Of a stretch of 64,000 bases of DNA, positions 52,991-62,300 are shown piece by piece (the stretch's first letter is position 1; the number at the start of each line of letters is the position of its first letter). The position numbers were made by a program, and so were the translations under genes. Source of the DNA: Catalinimonas niigatensis (GTDB lineage Bacteria > Bacteroidota > Bacteroidia > Cytophagales > Cyclobacteriaceae); contig NZ_CP119422.1 in assembly GCF_030506285.1 (NCBI RefSeq), positions 4,513,501 through 4,577,500 on the forward strand, in the 5' to 3' direction. The notes below the pieces were generated by a model. The model had not been told where the DNA came from. It ran no database searches and was given only the letters and a program-made list of their open reading frames with translations.

Positions 52991-53234
52991 ACTTAGGGAA
53001 AAATTAAAAAAAGATATTATTGAATATCTGAATCTGGAAGACTTGGAACCAGCGGATATTAGCGATGAAGAACCTCTCTTTGGAGATGGCGTAGGGCTTG
53101 ATTCTATTGATGCGCTGGAACTGATTGTATTGTTAGAAAAGAATTACGGTATCAAAATAGAGAGCCCGGAAGAGGGTAAAAAAGTATTCAGGTCAGTAGC
53201 TTCTATGGCAGATTACATTAAAGAAAAAGCGTAA
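52983..53234 (+). CDS. Acyl carrier protein (second)
   Basis: 83 residues with phosphopantetheine site Ser41 in GVGLDSIDALELIVLLEKNYG and an acidic surface. It overlaps the half-KS by 8 bp and precedes a complete KS by 14 bp. The two ACPs may serve different stages, for example starter loading and elongation. Confidence 0.92.
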   Translation: MDELREKLKKDIIEYLNLEDLEPADISDEEPLFGDGVGLDSIDALELIVLLEKNYGIKIESPEEGKKVFRSVASMADYIKEKA

Positions 53235-53248
53235 AATATAAGTTTAGT

Positions 53249-54445
53249 GTGAAGGTATATGTAACCGGTCTGGGCATTATTTCAGCATTAGGAGAAGGAG
53301 TTGAAAATAACCTGTCTGCTTTGCAAAGCGGGCAAACAGGTATAGACTACCCATACCATTTGCAGAGCCTTCATAAAGATAAGCTGGTAGCCGGTGAAGT
53401 AAAATTTGCCAATGCCGAGCTGGCTCAAAAAGCGGGTCTTAAACCCAACAAGCTGTATTCCCGCACCACGCTTTTGGGACTCATTGCTGCTCAGGAAGCA
53501 GTCGCATCTGCAGGGCTAAGTGCGCAGCAAATAGCTAACACTGGCCTGATCAATGGTACTTCGGTAGGAGGTATGGATATCTCGGAGCTTCACTATATGC
53601 CGTTCAAAAAATCTTATGCTGCTTATGGTTATGAAGTATTTTTAGGACATGATTGCGGCGTTTGTACCGAGAAAATAGCAGATCGTTTGGGTATAAAAGG
53701 CCATATCAGCACCATTAGCACTGCCTGTTCTTCCTCAGCCAATGCCATTATGCAGGCGGCACGTCTGATCAGGGCAGGAAAAGTAGATCGTGTAATTGCC
53801 GGAGGAACCGATGCACTCGCGCTTTTTACCCTTAATGGGTTCAATGCACTCAAAATTCTGGATGCTAGCTGGTGCAAACCTTTTGATCAGCATAGAAATG
53901 GTCTCAACCTGGGCGAAGGTGCTGCCTATCTGATATTAGAATCTGAAGAACAAGCTATTGAACGCAAAGCTGAAATTCTGGCAGAAGTAATAGGTTACGG
54001 AAACGCCAATGATGCGTATCATCAGACTGCTTCTTCTCCCGAAGGAAAAGGTGCCTATTTAGCCATGAAGAATGCCATTGAAATCAGTGGAAATGATAAG
54101 CTGCAAATCGATTATATCAATGTACACGGTACGGGCACACAAAATAATGATTTGTCGGAGAGCATGGCATTGCAAATGATGTTTGGAGAAAATACTCCCG
54201 ACTATAGCTCTACCAAATCTTTTACCGGACATACATTAGGCGCAGCGGGTGGCATAGAAGCAGTATTTTCAATACTTGCCCTGAAGCACGGTTTAAAATT
54301 TCCAAACTTAAACATGGAGCGACCCATGGATGTACTTGCTCAACCTCCACTCCATCAACTAAAGTCTTCAGAGCCTGTCAGAGCAGTATTATCCAACTCT
54401 TTTGGTTTTGGTGGTAATTGTACATCTTTAATCTTTGCCCGCTAA
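53249..54445 (+). CDS. Beta-ketoacyl synthase, catalytic (polyene KS)
   Basis: 398 residues; nucleophile Cys160 in ISTACSSSANAIMQA, His293 in INVHGTGTQNND, Lys323/His328 in SSTKSFTGHTLGAAGGIE. The start is GTG at 53249. Sits next to a chain-length-factor-like gene, as in type II polyketide systems, and together they probably form the main KS/CLF pair for the polyene chain. Confidence 0.9.
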   Translation: MKVYVTGLGIISALGEGVENNLSALQSGQTGIDYPYHLQSLHKDKLVAGEVKFANAELAQKAGLKPNKLYSRTTLLGLIAAQEAVASAGLSAQQIANTGLINGTSVGGMDISELHYMPFKKSYAAYGYEVFLGHDCGVCTEKIADRLGIKGHISTISTACSSSANAIMQAARLIRAGKVDRVIAGGTDALALFTLNGFNALKILDASWCKPFDQHRNGLNLGEGAAYLILESEEQAIERKAEILAEVIGYGNANDAYHQTASSPEGKGAYLAMKNAIEISGNDKLQIDYINVHGTGTQNNDLSESMALQMMFGENTPDYSSTKSFTGHTLGAAGGIEAVFSILALKHGLKFPNLNMERPMDVLAQPPLHQLKSSEPVRAVLSNSFGFGGNCTSLIFAR

Positions 54446-54446
54446 G

Positions 54447-55505
54447 ATGAAAGCTTATATCACTGCCGCTTCTGCCATATCACCCCAGCATAGCTTTCAG
54501 GAAGATGCTTATTTGTTGGAAACTGTGCTGCCTGAACATGGCCATTTTACCGCCATAGAGCCAGTTTACCGGGACTATATTGATCCTAAGCTTTCCCGCC
54601 GTATGTCAAGGGTGATCAAGATGAGTGTGACTTGTGCTCAGCAGTGTTTGAAAAGCGTCGGAATAGCTGAGCCAGAAGCGATCATTGTAGGTACTGGACT
54701 GGGCTGTTTGCAGGATACTGAAAAGTTTTTGCTAGAGCTGCTGGAGAATCAGGAAGGCCTTTTATCTCCTACCGCTTTTATTCAATCCACTCATAATACC
54801 ATAGCCGGGCAAATTGCCCTTACGCTAAACTGTAGCGCACATAACTTTACCTATGTGCAGCGCGCGCATTCCTTTGAGAAAGCACTGGAAGATGGTCTTT
54901 TACATGTACAGGAAGGTAAAGCTCAGGTGTTGCTGGGAGGGGTAGATGAGATAACACCCACTTTATACGAAATTTTGGCTCAGGCGGGCTGCACAGGCAA
55001 AAGCGAGAATCCATCCCTTAATTTCCCAAATAGGTGGGGAGAAGGCGCTTCCTTTTTTCTGCTTAGTGCCGGGCCTTCCGAAAATAGTTTAGCTTGTATA
55101 GAAGGAACAGCAAGCTTTTATCATCCTAGTATCACAGAAGAGGAACTTGTCGCAAGAGTTCAAGAGTTTTTAGAAAATCATCATCTATCATTTAATACCA
55201 TTGATGCAGTAATGCTGGGCATGCAGAGCGATATGGAAGTTAACGCTCTTTATCATCATTTATACGACACTGCTTTTTCAGGCAAGCTATTGCTTCAGTT
55301 TAAAAACTTGTGCGGAGAATATTTTACCGCTTCAGCTTTTGCACATCAGCTGGCTGCCAGAGTATTGCAAAAGCAACAGGTTTTTAAGTCTATTAAGCTT
55401 AAAGGCGAAGCGGGAAGTAAGCTTGACAATATCCTTTTTTATAACCACTATCAGGGTAAGTATCATACCTTTAGCCTGCTTTCCAGATGTCAGCCTTCCA
55501 GATAG
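54447..55505 (+). CDS. Chain-length-factor-like ketosynthase
   Basis: About 352 residues from ATG 54447 (a TTG at 54435 overlaps the preceding stop). The KS fold is kept (SPTAFIQSTHNTIAGQIALTL), but the nucleophile cysteine is replaced in YVQRAHSFEKAL and the last His motif is missing. It is therefore a non-elongating partner that may set chain length, similar to ApeC-like proteins. It begins 1 bp after the KS stop. Confidence 0.8.
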   Translation: MKAYITAASAISPQHSFQEDAYLLETVLPEHGHFTAIEPVYRDYIDPKLSRRMSRVIKMSVTCAQQCLKSVGIAEPEAIIVGTGLGCLQDTEKFLLELLENQEGLLSPTAFIQSTHNTIAGQIALTLNCSAHNFTYVQRAHSFEKALEDGLLHVQEGKAQVLLGGVDEITPTLYEILAQAGCTGKSENPSLNFPNRWGEGASFFLLSAGPSENSLACIEGTASFYHPSITEEELVARVQEFLENHHLSFNTIDAVMLGMQSDMEVNALYHHLYDTAFSGKLLLQFKNLCGEYFTASAFAHQLAARVLQKQQVFKSIKLKGEAGSKLDNILFYNHYQGKYHTFSLLSRCQPSR

Positions 55506-56245
55506 TTCGTTTCCTCTATATTGCCCTGATGCTCTCGCTACTGTTAGTGGATTTCTTCATTGACATTCATATACTGTATTATCTCGTTCCTACTTTGGTT
55601 TTTGTAGTTTTGCTGGCCTGGGGCTCTGCCGATATAGGGCTTAATTTCTTTCTGAAAGCACAATCAGCTTTGCAAACCGATCAAAAAGTGATTGCACTTA
55701 GCTTTGACGACGGACCCTCTGCGGAGTATACTCCCGCTATTTTAGATCTGCTGGATGCCTATAGTGCCAAAGCTACTTTCTTTTGCATTGGCCATAGGAT
55801 AGAAAAGAATGAAGAACTGCTGAAAACGATCGTGGAGAAAGGGCATAGGGTAGGCAACCATTCGTATTCGCACAGTAATTTCTTTTCCTTTTTTGGAACG
55901 AAGAAAATAATGAACGAAATCAGGAAGACGAATAGTTTAATACATAGAGTAAGTGGGCAGGAGTGTGAGATATTCAGACCGCCTTATGGTGTAACGAATC
56001 CACCGATCGCAAAAGCTGTCAAAAAATGCGGCATGAAAGTGATTGGGTGGAATTTACGGTCTTTGGATACTTCTACGCAGGACTACCATAAAGTGATAGA
56101 TAGAGTTTTGAAGAGAATCAAAGCAGGGAGTGTGATTCTACTGCATGACGATCGGCAAAATACACCAAAAATTCTGGAAGCGATTTTGCTTTATGCTCGT
56201 CAGAACAATTATCAGTATGCTTTGCTACATGAACCGCAAAATTGA
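55487..56245 (+). CDS. Polysaccharide deacetylase (NodB) family membrane protein
   Basis: 252 residues; two N-terminal membrane helices (VRFLYIALMLSLLLVDFFI and YYLVPTLVFVVLLAW) and then a NodB domain: SFDDGPSAEYTPAIL (metal Asp), GNHSYSHSNFF (HxxxH), FRPPYGVTNPP, and VILLHD. It would remove acetyl or formyl groups from a sugar or lipid. Overlaps the preceding gene by 19 bp. A deacetylase is not a usual part of the known aryl-polyene set, so its place here suggests a tailoring step on a glycan or on a lipid-anchored intermediate. Confidence 0.86.
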   Translation: MSAFQIVRFLYIALMLSLLLVDFFIDIHILYYLVPTLVFVVLLAWGSADIGLNFFLKAQSALQTDQKVIALSFDDGPSAEYTPAILDLLDAYSAKATFFCIGHRIEKNEELLKTIVEKGHRVGNHSYSHSNFFSFFGTKKIMNEIRKTNSLIHRVSGQECEIFRPPYGVTNPPIAKAVKKCGMKVIGWNLRSLDTSTQDYHKVIDRVLKRIKAGSVILLHDDRQNTPKILEAILLYARQNNYQYALLHEPQN

Positions 56246-56258
56246 AAAGGTATTTCTT

Positions 56259-56891
56259 ATGAGAAACATGGTTTTAGGAGTCATCTTGGTTTTTATATGT
56301 GCTTTTCAGGCAGATGAACCCAACTTTGCTAAGATGAAAGATGTGTCCGCATTCCGTAATGGGGTAGACCAGATGGCTGCTTCCACGACTTCTATACAGG
56401 CATCTTTCACGCAGGAAAAATATCTGAATGTTTTATCTGATAAAATTGTGTCGCAGGGAAGCATACATTTCAAAAAACCGAATCTGTTGCGCTGGGAGTA
56501 TCATCAGCCTTTTGAGTACGGCATCATTCTTAATGGCAAAGAGATTACGATCAAAGATGAAGGCAATGTAAATTCCTTTGACATCGCTTCCAGCCAGGCT
56601 TTTCAACAGGTCAATGAGCTGATTATCCACAGTGTGCAAGGTAATGTACTGGATGAAAACAGATTTGATATTGAGTATCTGGAAAATGATGATCTTTATC
56701 TGACCAAACTTTTGCCCAAAGAGACGCAAATGGCTAAGTTCCTGAAAGGCATTCATATTTACTTTGACAAACAAAATTTTACGGTGGCAAAGATCAGACT
56801 GATAGAAGCCGAAGATGATTATACCCTTATCACATTCTCCGATAAAGCACTGAATGAACCTATATCTGATGAACAATTTGCCATCAAGTAG
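56259..56891 (+). CDS. LolA-like outer-membrane lipoprotein carrier
   Basis: About 210 residues from ATG 56259 (an in-frame ATG at 56229 gives ten more). An N-terminal hydrophobic signal (MRNMVLGVILVFICAFQ) is followed by a LolA-type barrel: SFTQEKYLNVLSDKIVSQGSIHFKKPNLLRWEY and LKGIHIYFDKQNFTVAKIRLIEA. LolA-like proteins occur in aryl-polyene clusters and probably carry the lipid-linked pigment across the periplasm. Confidence 0.85.
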   Translation: MRNMVLGVILVFICAFQADEPNFAKMKDVSAFRNGVDQMAASTTSIQASFTQEKYLNVLSDKIVSQGSIHFKKPNLLRWEYHQPFEYGIILNGKEITIKDEGNVNSFDIASSQAFQQVNELIIHSVQGNVLDENRFDIEYLENDDLYLTKLLPKETQMAKFLKGIHIYFDKQNFTVAKIRLIEAEDDYTLITFSDKALNEPISDEQFAIK

Positions 56892-57513
56892 TAGCTTCAT
56901 TTTCATAATCGTTTTTCTGCTCCAAACCGCCTGTGTTTCCCAAAAAAGCAGTGCCAGCATCTCGGATTTGCCACAGCCCTATCTGGCCCAGCCTAATGAG
57001 GGTGTAATTTATAATGCTGTTCTGCGCTATAAAGATTTTAATGCCAGTGGCCTGCTGGTGATGAAACGAGTGGCAGCATCTACATATCATGTGGCTTTAA
57101 TCTCTAAATTTGGACCTAGTCTGATGGAGTTTAAGCTTTACGAAGACAGCGTCAGCTGGATAAAAACTTTTGACCAGCTGAATAAAAAATCTGTCAAAAA
57201 CTTAATTGAAAAAGATTTTAGGCTTTTATTGTTAACGGAGCTTGATCATCCTGAAAAGGTAAAGGCAATTAAAAAAAATGATACTGAAAAAACCTTCATG
57301 CTTCGTGGTGTGATGAAAAGCCGGGTGACTCTGGAAGCGGAAACACAGCATGTGGTATCTACTGAAAACAGGCAACTGTTTAATCCTGTGAAAACTAAAG
57401 TTCATTTTCAATATGATCAGCAGGAGATACCCGCAGCAATTTCTTTAGAACACACACATGTCAATATGGGTCTGGATTTAAAACTTTTAAAAGTAAAACA
57501 TGCTGAAAAATAA
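56854..57513 (+). CDS. Lipoprotein of the aryl-polyene export set (DUF3261/LolB-like candidate)
   Basis: 219 residues with a lipobox: hydrophobic FIFIIVFLLQTAC, so the mature protein begins at Cys. The rest is beta-rich (VLRYKDFNASGLLVMKRV), compatible with a LolB-like acceptor in the outer membrane. Starts inside the LolA-like gene (38-bp overlap) or at a second ATG 15 bp later. Its place after LolA supports a role as a receiver for a lipid cargo. I did not recognise a family firmly. Confidence 0.6.
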   Translation: MNLYLMNNLPSSSSFIFIIVFLLQTACVSQKSSASISDLPQPYLAQPNEGVIYNAVLRYKDFNASGLLVMKRVAASTYHVALISKFGPSLMEFKLYEDSVSWIKTFDQLNKKSVKNLIEKDFRLLLLTELDHPEKVKAIKKNDTEKTFMLRGVMKSRVTLEAETQHVVSTENRQLFNPVKTKVHFQYDQQEIPAAISLEHTHVNMGLDLKLLKVKHAEK

Positions 57514-57865
57514 ATTGTACACTTTCGCTTCACTGGAGGAGCAGGACAATGGAAAGTATCGGGTAGAGGTTACGCTAGATCCTACGCATACTATTTTTGA
57601 AGGACACTTTCCTACGCAGCCTGTGCTTCCCGGGGTTTGTCTGATGGAAATTCTGAAAGAGATATTGAGAGAGGTCAAGAATAAGCCTTTAAATTTAAAA
57701 AGTGCGGCCAATATCAAGTATCTTAAGACAGTTGATCCCGGACTAGATCCACGTTTGGTATTTGAGGTACAGGTGAACGAGGAAGCGGGGGAACTGAAAG
57801 TAAATGCTACCTCTTTTCTGCAGGATGGTTCTCCTAATTTTAAGATCAAAGCAAGCTTTACGTAG
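57500..57865 (+). CDS. FabZ-like 3-hydroxyacyl-ACP dehydratase
   Basis: 121 residues, hot-dog fold. The catalytic loop HTIFEGHFPTQPVLPGVCLMEI matches FabZ with GHFP histidine. It would remove water to form each double bond of the polyene. It overlaps the lipoprotein gene by 14 bp. Confidence 0.86.
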   Translation: MLKNKLYTFASLEEQDNGKYRVEVTLDPTHTIFEGHFPTQPVLPGVCLMEILKEILREVKNKPLNLKSAANIKYLKTVDPGLDPRLVFEVQVNEEAGELKVNATSFLQDGSPNFKIKASFT

Positions 57866-57871
57866 ACGCTT

Positions 57872-59071
57872 ATGCAAGCCACAAAAGAAGCTTTTAAACA
57901 GCTCAATTGCTGCGTAATCATCCCTACCTACAATAATGCAGGCACCTTAAGGCAACTGATAGATGATGTGCTGAATTATACTGAGGATGTTATCGTGGTG
58001 AATGATGGTGCGACAGACGATACCCCAACGATACTCCAAAACTATGCACAGACGGTGTATATTGTGCGACATGAGGAAAATAAAGGTAAGGGGATGGCTT
58101 TGCGCAATGGCTTCAACATGGCGCTGGAGAAAGGATATGATTATGCCGTCACCATTGATAGTGATGGGCAGCATTTCGCTTCAGACTTACCCGCATTTCT
58201 GGAAGCCTTAGAAAAGGACAAAAACATTCTACTGATCGGTGCCAGAAATATGAAGCAGGAAAATGTGCCAGGTAAAAGCAGCTTCGGAAATAAATTTTCT
58301 AACTTCTGGTTTTGGGTAGAAACAGGCATCAAACTGGAAGATACCCAATCCGGTTACCGCTTGTATCCTATCCGGAAGATGCAAAAATTCAGGTATCTGA
58401 GCAGTCTATTTGAGTTTGAAGTAGAGGTGATTGTCAAAGCTGCCTGGAAAGGAATCTCCGTCAAAAATATTCCGATCAAAGTACATTATGAGCCGGGGAA
58501 GAAACGCATTTCACACTTTCGTCCTTTCCGCGATTTTAGCCGGATCAGTGTGCTGAACACCTATCTGGTGATACTGGCTCTACTGTATTATATTCCTCTC
58601 CGCTTTATCAAATCTTTGAGCAGGGAGAATATCCGTAAGTTTATTCACAAAAATTTTTTTGACAAAAACGAACCGCCGCACCTGAAAGCACTTTCCATTG
58701 CCTTCGGGGTATTTATGGGTATCTTTCCCATCTGGGGCTATCAGCTGATTGTAGGCATTTCTATGGCTCACTTTTTAAAGCTCAACAAAGCTCTTTTTGT
58801 ACTGGCTGCCCATATCAGTATTCCCCCCATGATTCCGCTTATCATCTATGGAAGTTATCAGCTAGGAGGAATGCTGGTTCCTAATCCTTCTAATGATCTG
58901 CTGTTTAGCAATGGTTTGACTTTTGAAAGTATAAAAGACAATCTCTTTCAGTATGTGAGTGGTGCTATTTTACTGTCATTTCTGATGGGTGTTTTGGCAG
59001 GCCTAATCGCCTATACCTGGCTATCAATCGCCCGTACACGTAGCTTTAAAGTGAGCGGAAAGGCTACCTGA
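57872..59071 (+). CDS. GT2 glycosyltransferase fused to DUF2062 domain
   Basis: 399 residues. Residues 1-230 form a family-2 glycosyltransferase of the dolichol-phosphate mannosyltransferase type: CVIIPTYNNAGTLRQLI, VNDGATDDT, TIDSDGQHFASDLP (Asp metal ligand), and TQSGYRLYPI. The C-terminal 150 residues are a DUF2062 membrane domain (ALSIAFGVFMGIFPIWGYQ). Such fusions occur in aryl-polyene clusters; they may glycosylate the lipid acceptor or the polyene. The reaction is unknown. Confidence 0.85.
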   Translation: MQATKEAFKQLNCCVIIPTYNNAGTLRQLIDDVLNYTEDVIVVNDGATDDTPTILQNYAQTVYIVRHEENKGKGMALRNGFNMALEKGYDYAVTIDSDGQHFASDLPAFLEALEKDKNILLIGARNMKQENVPGKSSFGNKFSNFWFWVETGIKLEDTQSGYRLYPIRKMQKFRYLSSLFEFEVEVIVKAAWKGISVKNIPIKVHYEPGKKRISHFRPFRDFSRISVLNTYLVILALLYYIPLRFIKSLSRENIRKFIHKNFFDKNEPPHLKALSIAFGVFMGIFPIWGYQLIVGISMAHFLKLNKALFVLAAHISIPPMIPLIIYGSYQLGGMLVPNPSNDLLFSNGLTFESIKDNLFQYVSGAILLSFLMGVLAGLIAYTWLSIARTRSFKVSGKAT

Positions 59072-59349
59072 AAATTTAATGTTCCTGGTATTATCAATTG
59101 ATTTCCAGCCTTATATGAAAAAGTTAGCTTTGATGTGTAAGCTTGCTTAGCTCACGCTTTTCCTTTTTTGGGGGGGGTGTTACCCTATGCAAAAACTGAC
59201 TATATTGACGCCAAAATATATAATGATAAATTACCAATGGCATGTTATTCCTCTTAAAAATCTTTAGTAATTTAACGATAAAAAAATTACAATTTTTAAT
59301 CTGGAATCATCATTCTCTGTAGGGCACTTGTGTATCTTTTGTAGTTTCA
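59072..59349. other. Intergenic region before the MMPL fusion gene
   Basis: About 280 bp without an open gene. A run of eight G lies at 59169-59176 and the rest is AT-rich. A T-rich TATCTTTTG near 59332 resembles a Bacteroidota -7 element, but I find no TTG at the proper distance. A promoter for the last two genes probably resides here. Confidence 0.35.
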
Positions 59350-62300
59350 ATGACAAATATTTTCTATCGGCTTTTTGTTCTCAGCCAAAAACATAAATTC
59401 ATCTTTTTTTCTGCGCTTGCTGCTGTTCTGGGAGTAGCGCTTTACTTTGCCAGTGGGATAAGACTGGAAGAAAATATTAGCAGCATCATACCTCAGGATG
59501 AGAAGATAGCCAGAGTCAGTAAGACTTTTGAAGGTTTTAAGATGAATGAACGGCTGGTAATGCATCTGTATACTGAAGATACTGCCAATCCTCAATTGCT
59601 GATACAGATTGCCAAGCAATTTTCTGATAGCCTGCAAGTGCATTATGCCCCTTACATCAATGAAATCAAACGTGAATTTCCTGATACCCAAATTGAGCAG
59701 TTGTATTCCTACTACTATCAGCATCTGCCCTTTTATCTGGAAGATGAAGATTATCAAAAAATAGAAGCACGTATTACGGAAGAAGGTATTCAGTCTACCC
59801 TCAGAAGAAATTATAAATCGCTGATGTCCCCGGTCAGCATGGTCACCAAAAAGATGCTGATTCGTGACCCCTTTAGCCTGACTACTTTTCCGCTGCAAAG
59901 AGCCAATGCCCTCAGAGGTAATGATGATATTCAACTGTATCAAAACCACCTGATTACGCAGGATCGGCAGCATCTGATATTTTTTGTTACGCTGTCTAAC
60001 CCACCCAATGAAACCAAAAACAATGCTGCTTTCATTGAAGGTATAGAGGAACAAACAGAGCAGTTTCAGCAGGAAAATCCTGAACTACATATTGAGTATT
60101 TTGGACAGGCAGCGGTGTCGGTAGCTAATGCCAATCGCATCAAAAATGATATTTACATTACGGTAAGTATTGCGCTTCTACTGCTCTTTATTTTTATTTC
60201 TCTTTTCTATAGAAATGTTTCCATTTTCTTTATTGCTGTCACGCCGGGCATTTTTGGAGCAATAGTCTCTATTGCGCTTCTGGCAATTATCAAGTCAAAA
60301 GTTTCTGCCATTTCTTTGGGAGTAGGCTCAGTAATGCTGGGTATCACGATTGATTATGCGCTGCACTTTTTTACCCACTACAAACATCAGAAAAACCTTC
60401 AGGCTTTATTTAGCGATATCTCCGGACCAATGCTGATGAGCAGTGTCACTACGGCCTGTGCTTTTTTTGCCTTATTATTTATTCGTTCTGAAGCACTGGC
60501 TGATCTGGGTCTTTTTGCCGGTACCAGTGTGATCGTTTCTGCACTTTATACACTTATCGTATTGCCTCATTTTGTGGTGCGGAAAGGCAATGCGGAGGAT
60601 AAAGTTTCTTCCAGTAAAAATATAGCGGAGCGTCTGGTAAGTAAGCTGGCACAATATCCTTTTCAACAATCCCGCTGGGCCATTTCTTTGTTCATCATAC
60701 TCAGTGTGGTGAGTTGCTTTACTTGGAAAAATTATGCGTTTGAGAGTGACATGCTGCGCCTCAATTATATGCCGGAGAAACTGGCAGCCTACGAAAAAAA
60801 TCTGAATAAAATCTCTACTTACTCTGCCAATGGCTTTTATCTGATCAGTACAGGAGGTGATTTTTGGGATGCGCTGGAAACGGGAAAGAAGGTGAAGCAG
60901 AAACTGAAGCAGTTGCAGCAAGACAGCCTGATCTACAATTATATCACGGTCAATGACATTGTGCCACCCGCCTCTCAGCAGAAGAAAAAATTACAGGCGT
61001 GGAAGGCTTTCTGGAAAGCACAGCAGGTGGATACTATGCTCACCGACTTTTATGCTGAAGCTCAAAAATTAGGTTTCCAGTCTCAGGCATTCGGTCAGTT
61101 TGAAAGCATGCTGAAGCAAAATTATTCCCTTCTGCAGCAGGAAGATGTAGCATCTATATTATCAGTTTTTGGAGACGATCTGATCATTCCGCATGCGGAT
61201 GACAGTGTGTCAGTGGTATCCTCTGTCAAGCTGAGCAGCGACCATAAAAGAGAAGTGCTGGAAGAATTTGAACAGCAGCAAGACGTATTAATTTTTGACA
61301 AAGGTTATTTTACCGCCCGGCTGGTAGAACTGTTGGAAGAAGACTTTAGCAAGTTGGTCAATATTTCATTACTAGTAGTGTTTGCCATCATTCTGCTTAG
61401 TTATGGGCGCATTGAACTGGCTATCATTACTTTTATGCCCATCTTGTTGAGTTGGCTGTGGATACTAGGATTGATGGGACTGATTGGCTTAAAGTTCAAC
61501 ATTGTCAATATCATCATCTGTACTTTTATCTTCGGTCTGGGCATTGACTACAGCATTTTTGTGATGCGCGGACTTACACAAAATTATAAACTGGGACTCA
61601 TTAATCTGCTGTCTTACAAAAAATCTATTATTCTTTCTGCCCTTACTACCTTAGCAGGCATTGGGGTATTGGCTTTTGCCCAGCATCCTGCTTTACGGTC
61701 CATTGCCTTACTGGCTATCATTGGCATCTTATCGGTAATTTTCCTGACCTTTACCGTTCAGCCGATTCTCTACAATTTTCTTATTCAGAAGCGTAAAGAA
61801 AAAGGAGTAGTGCCTTATACTTTACTTTCTCTCTTCCTTTCTGTATTTGCATTTCTATACTTTTTACTGGGTTGTGTACTGCTATCCGTTATCCGTATAT
61901 TCCTACTTATTCCAGTTATTGCCCAAGAGAAGAAGAAGAAACTCTTCCACTGGATCATGATGTTTTTCTGTCGCTCCCTGCTCTATATCATGATCAATTT
62001 GAAGAAGGATATCAGAAATAAAGAGCAGATTGATTTTTCCAAACCTTCAGTGATTATCAGCAATCATCACTCATTTCTGGATATTATTATCCTTCTGATG
62101 CTTCACCCCAAAGTAGTGATGGTTACGAATGAGTGGGTATATCACTCACCCTTTTTTGGTAAAGCAGTACAATATGCTGATTTTATCCCTGCGGCAGAAG
62201 GTATGGAAGATCAGTTAGAAAAAATCCGAAAACTGGTACAGCATGGCTATTCTATCATCATATTTCCGGAGGGAAGCCGCTCTGAAACCTCTGAACTCAG

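Noticed and set aside
59350-60054. Minus-strand open frame (235 codons) opposite the MMPL gene
   Set aside because: Overlaps a conserved MMPL N-terminus and gives an unlikely protein composition.
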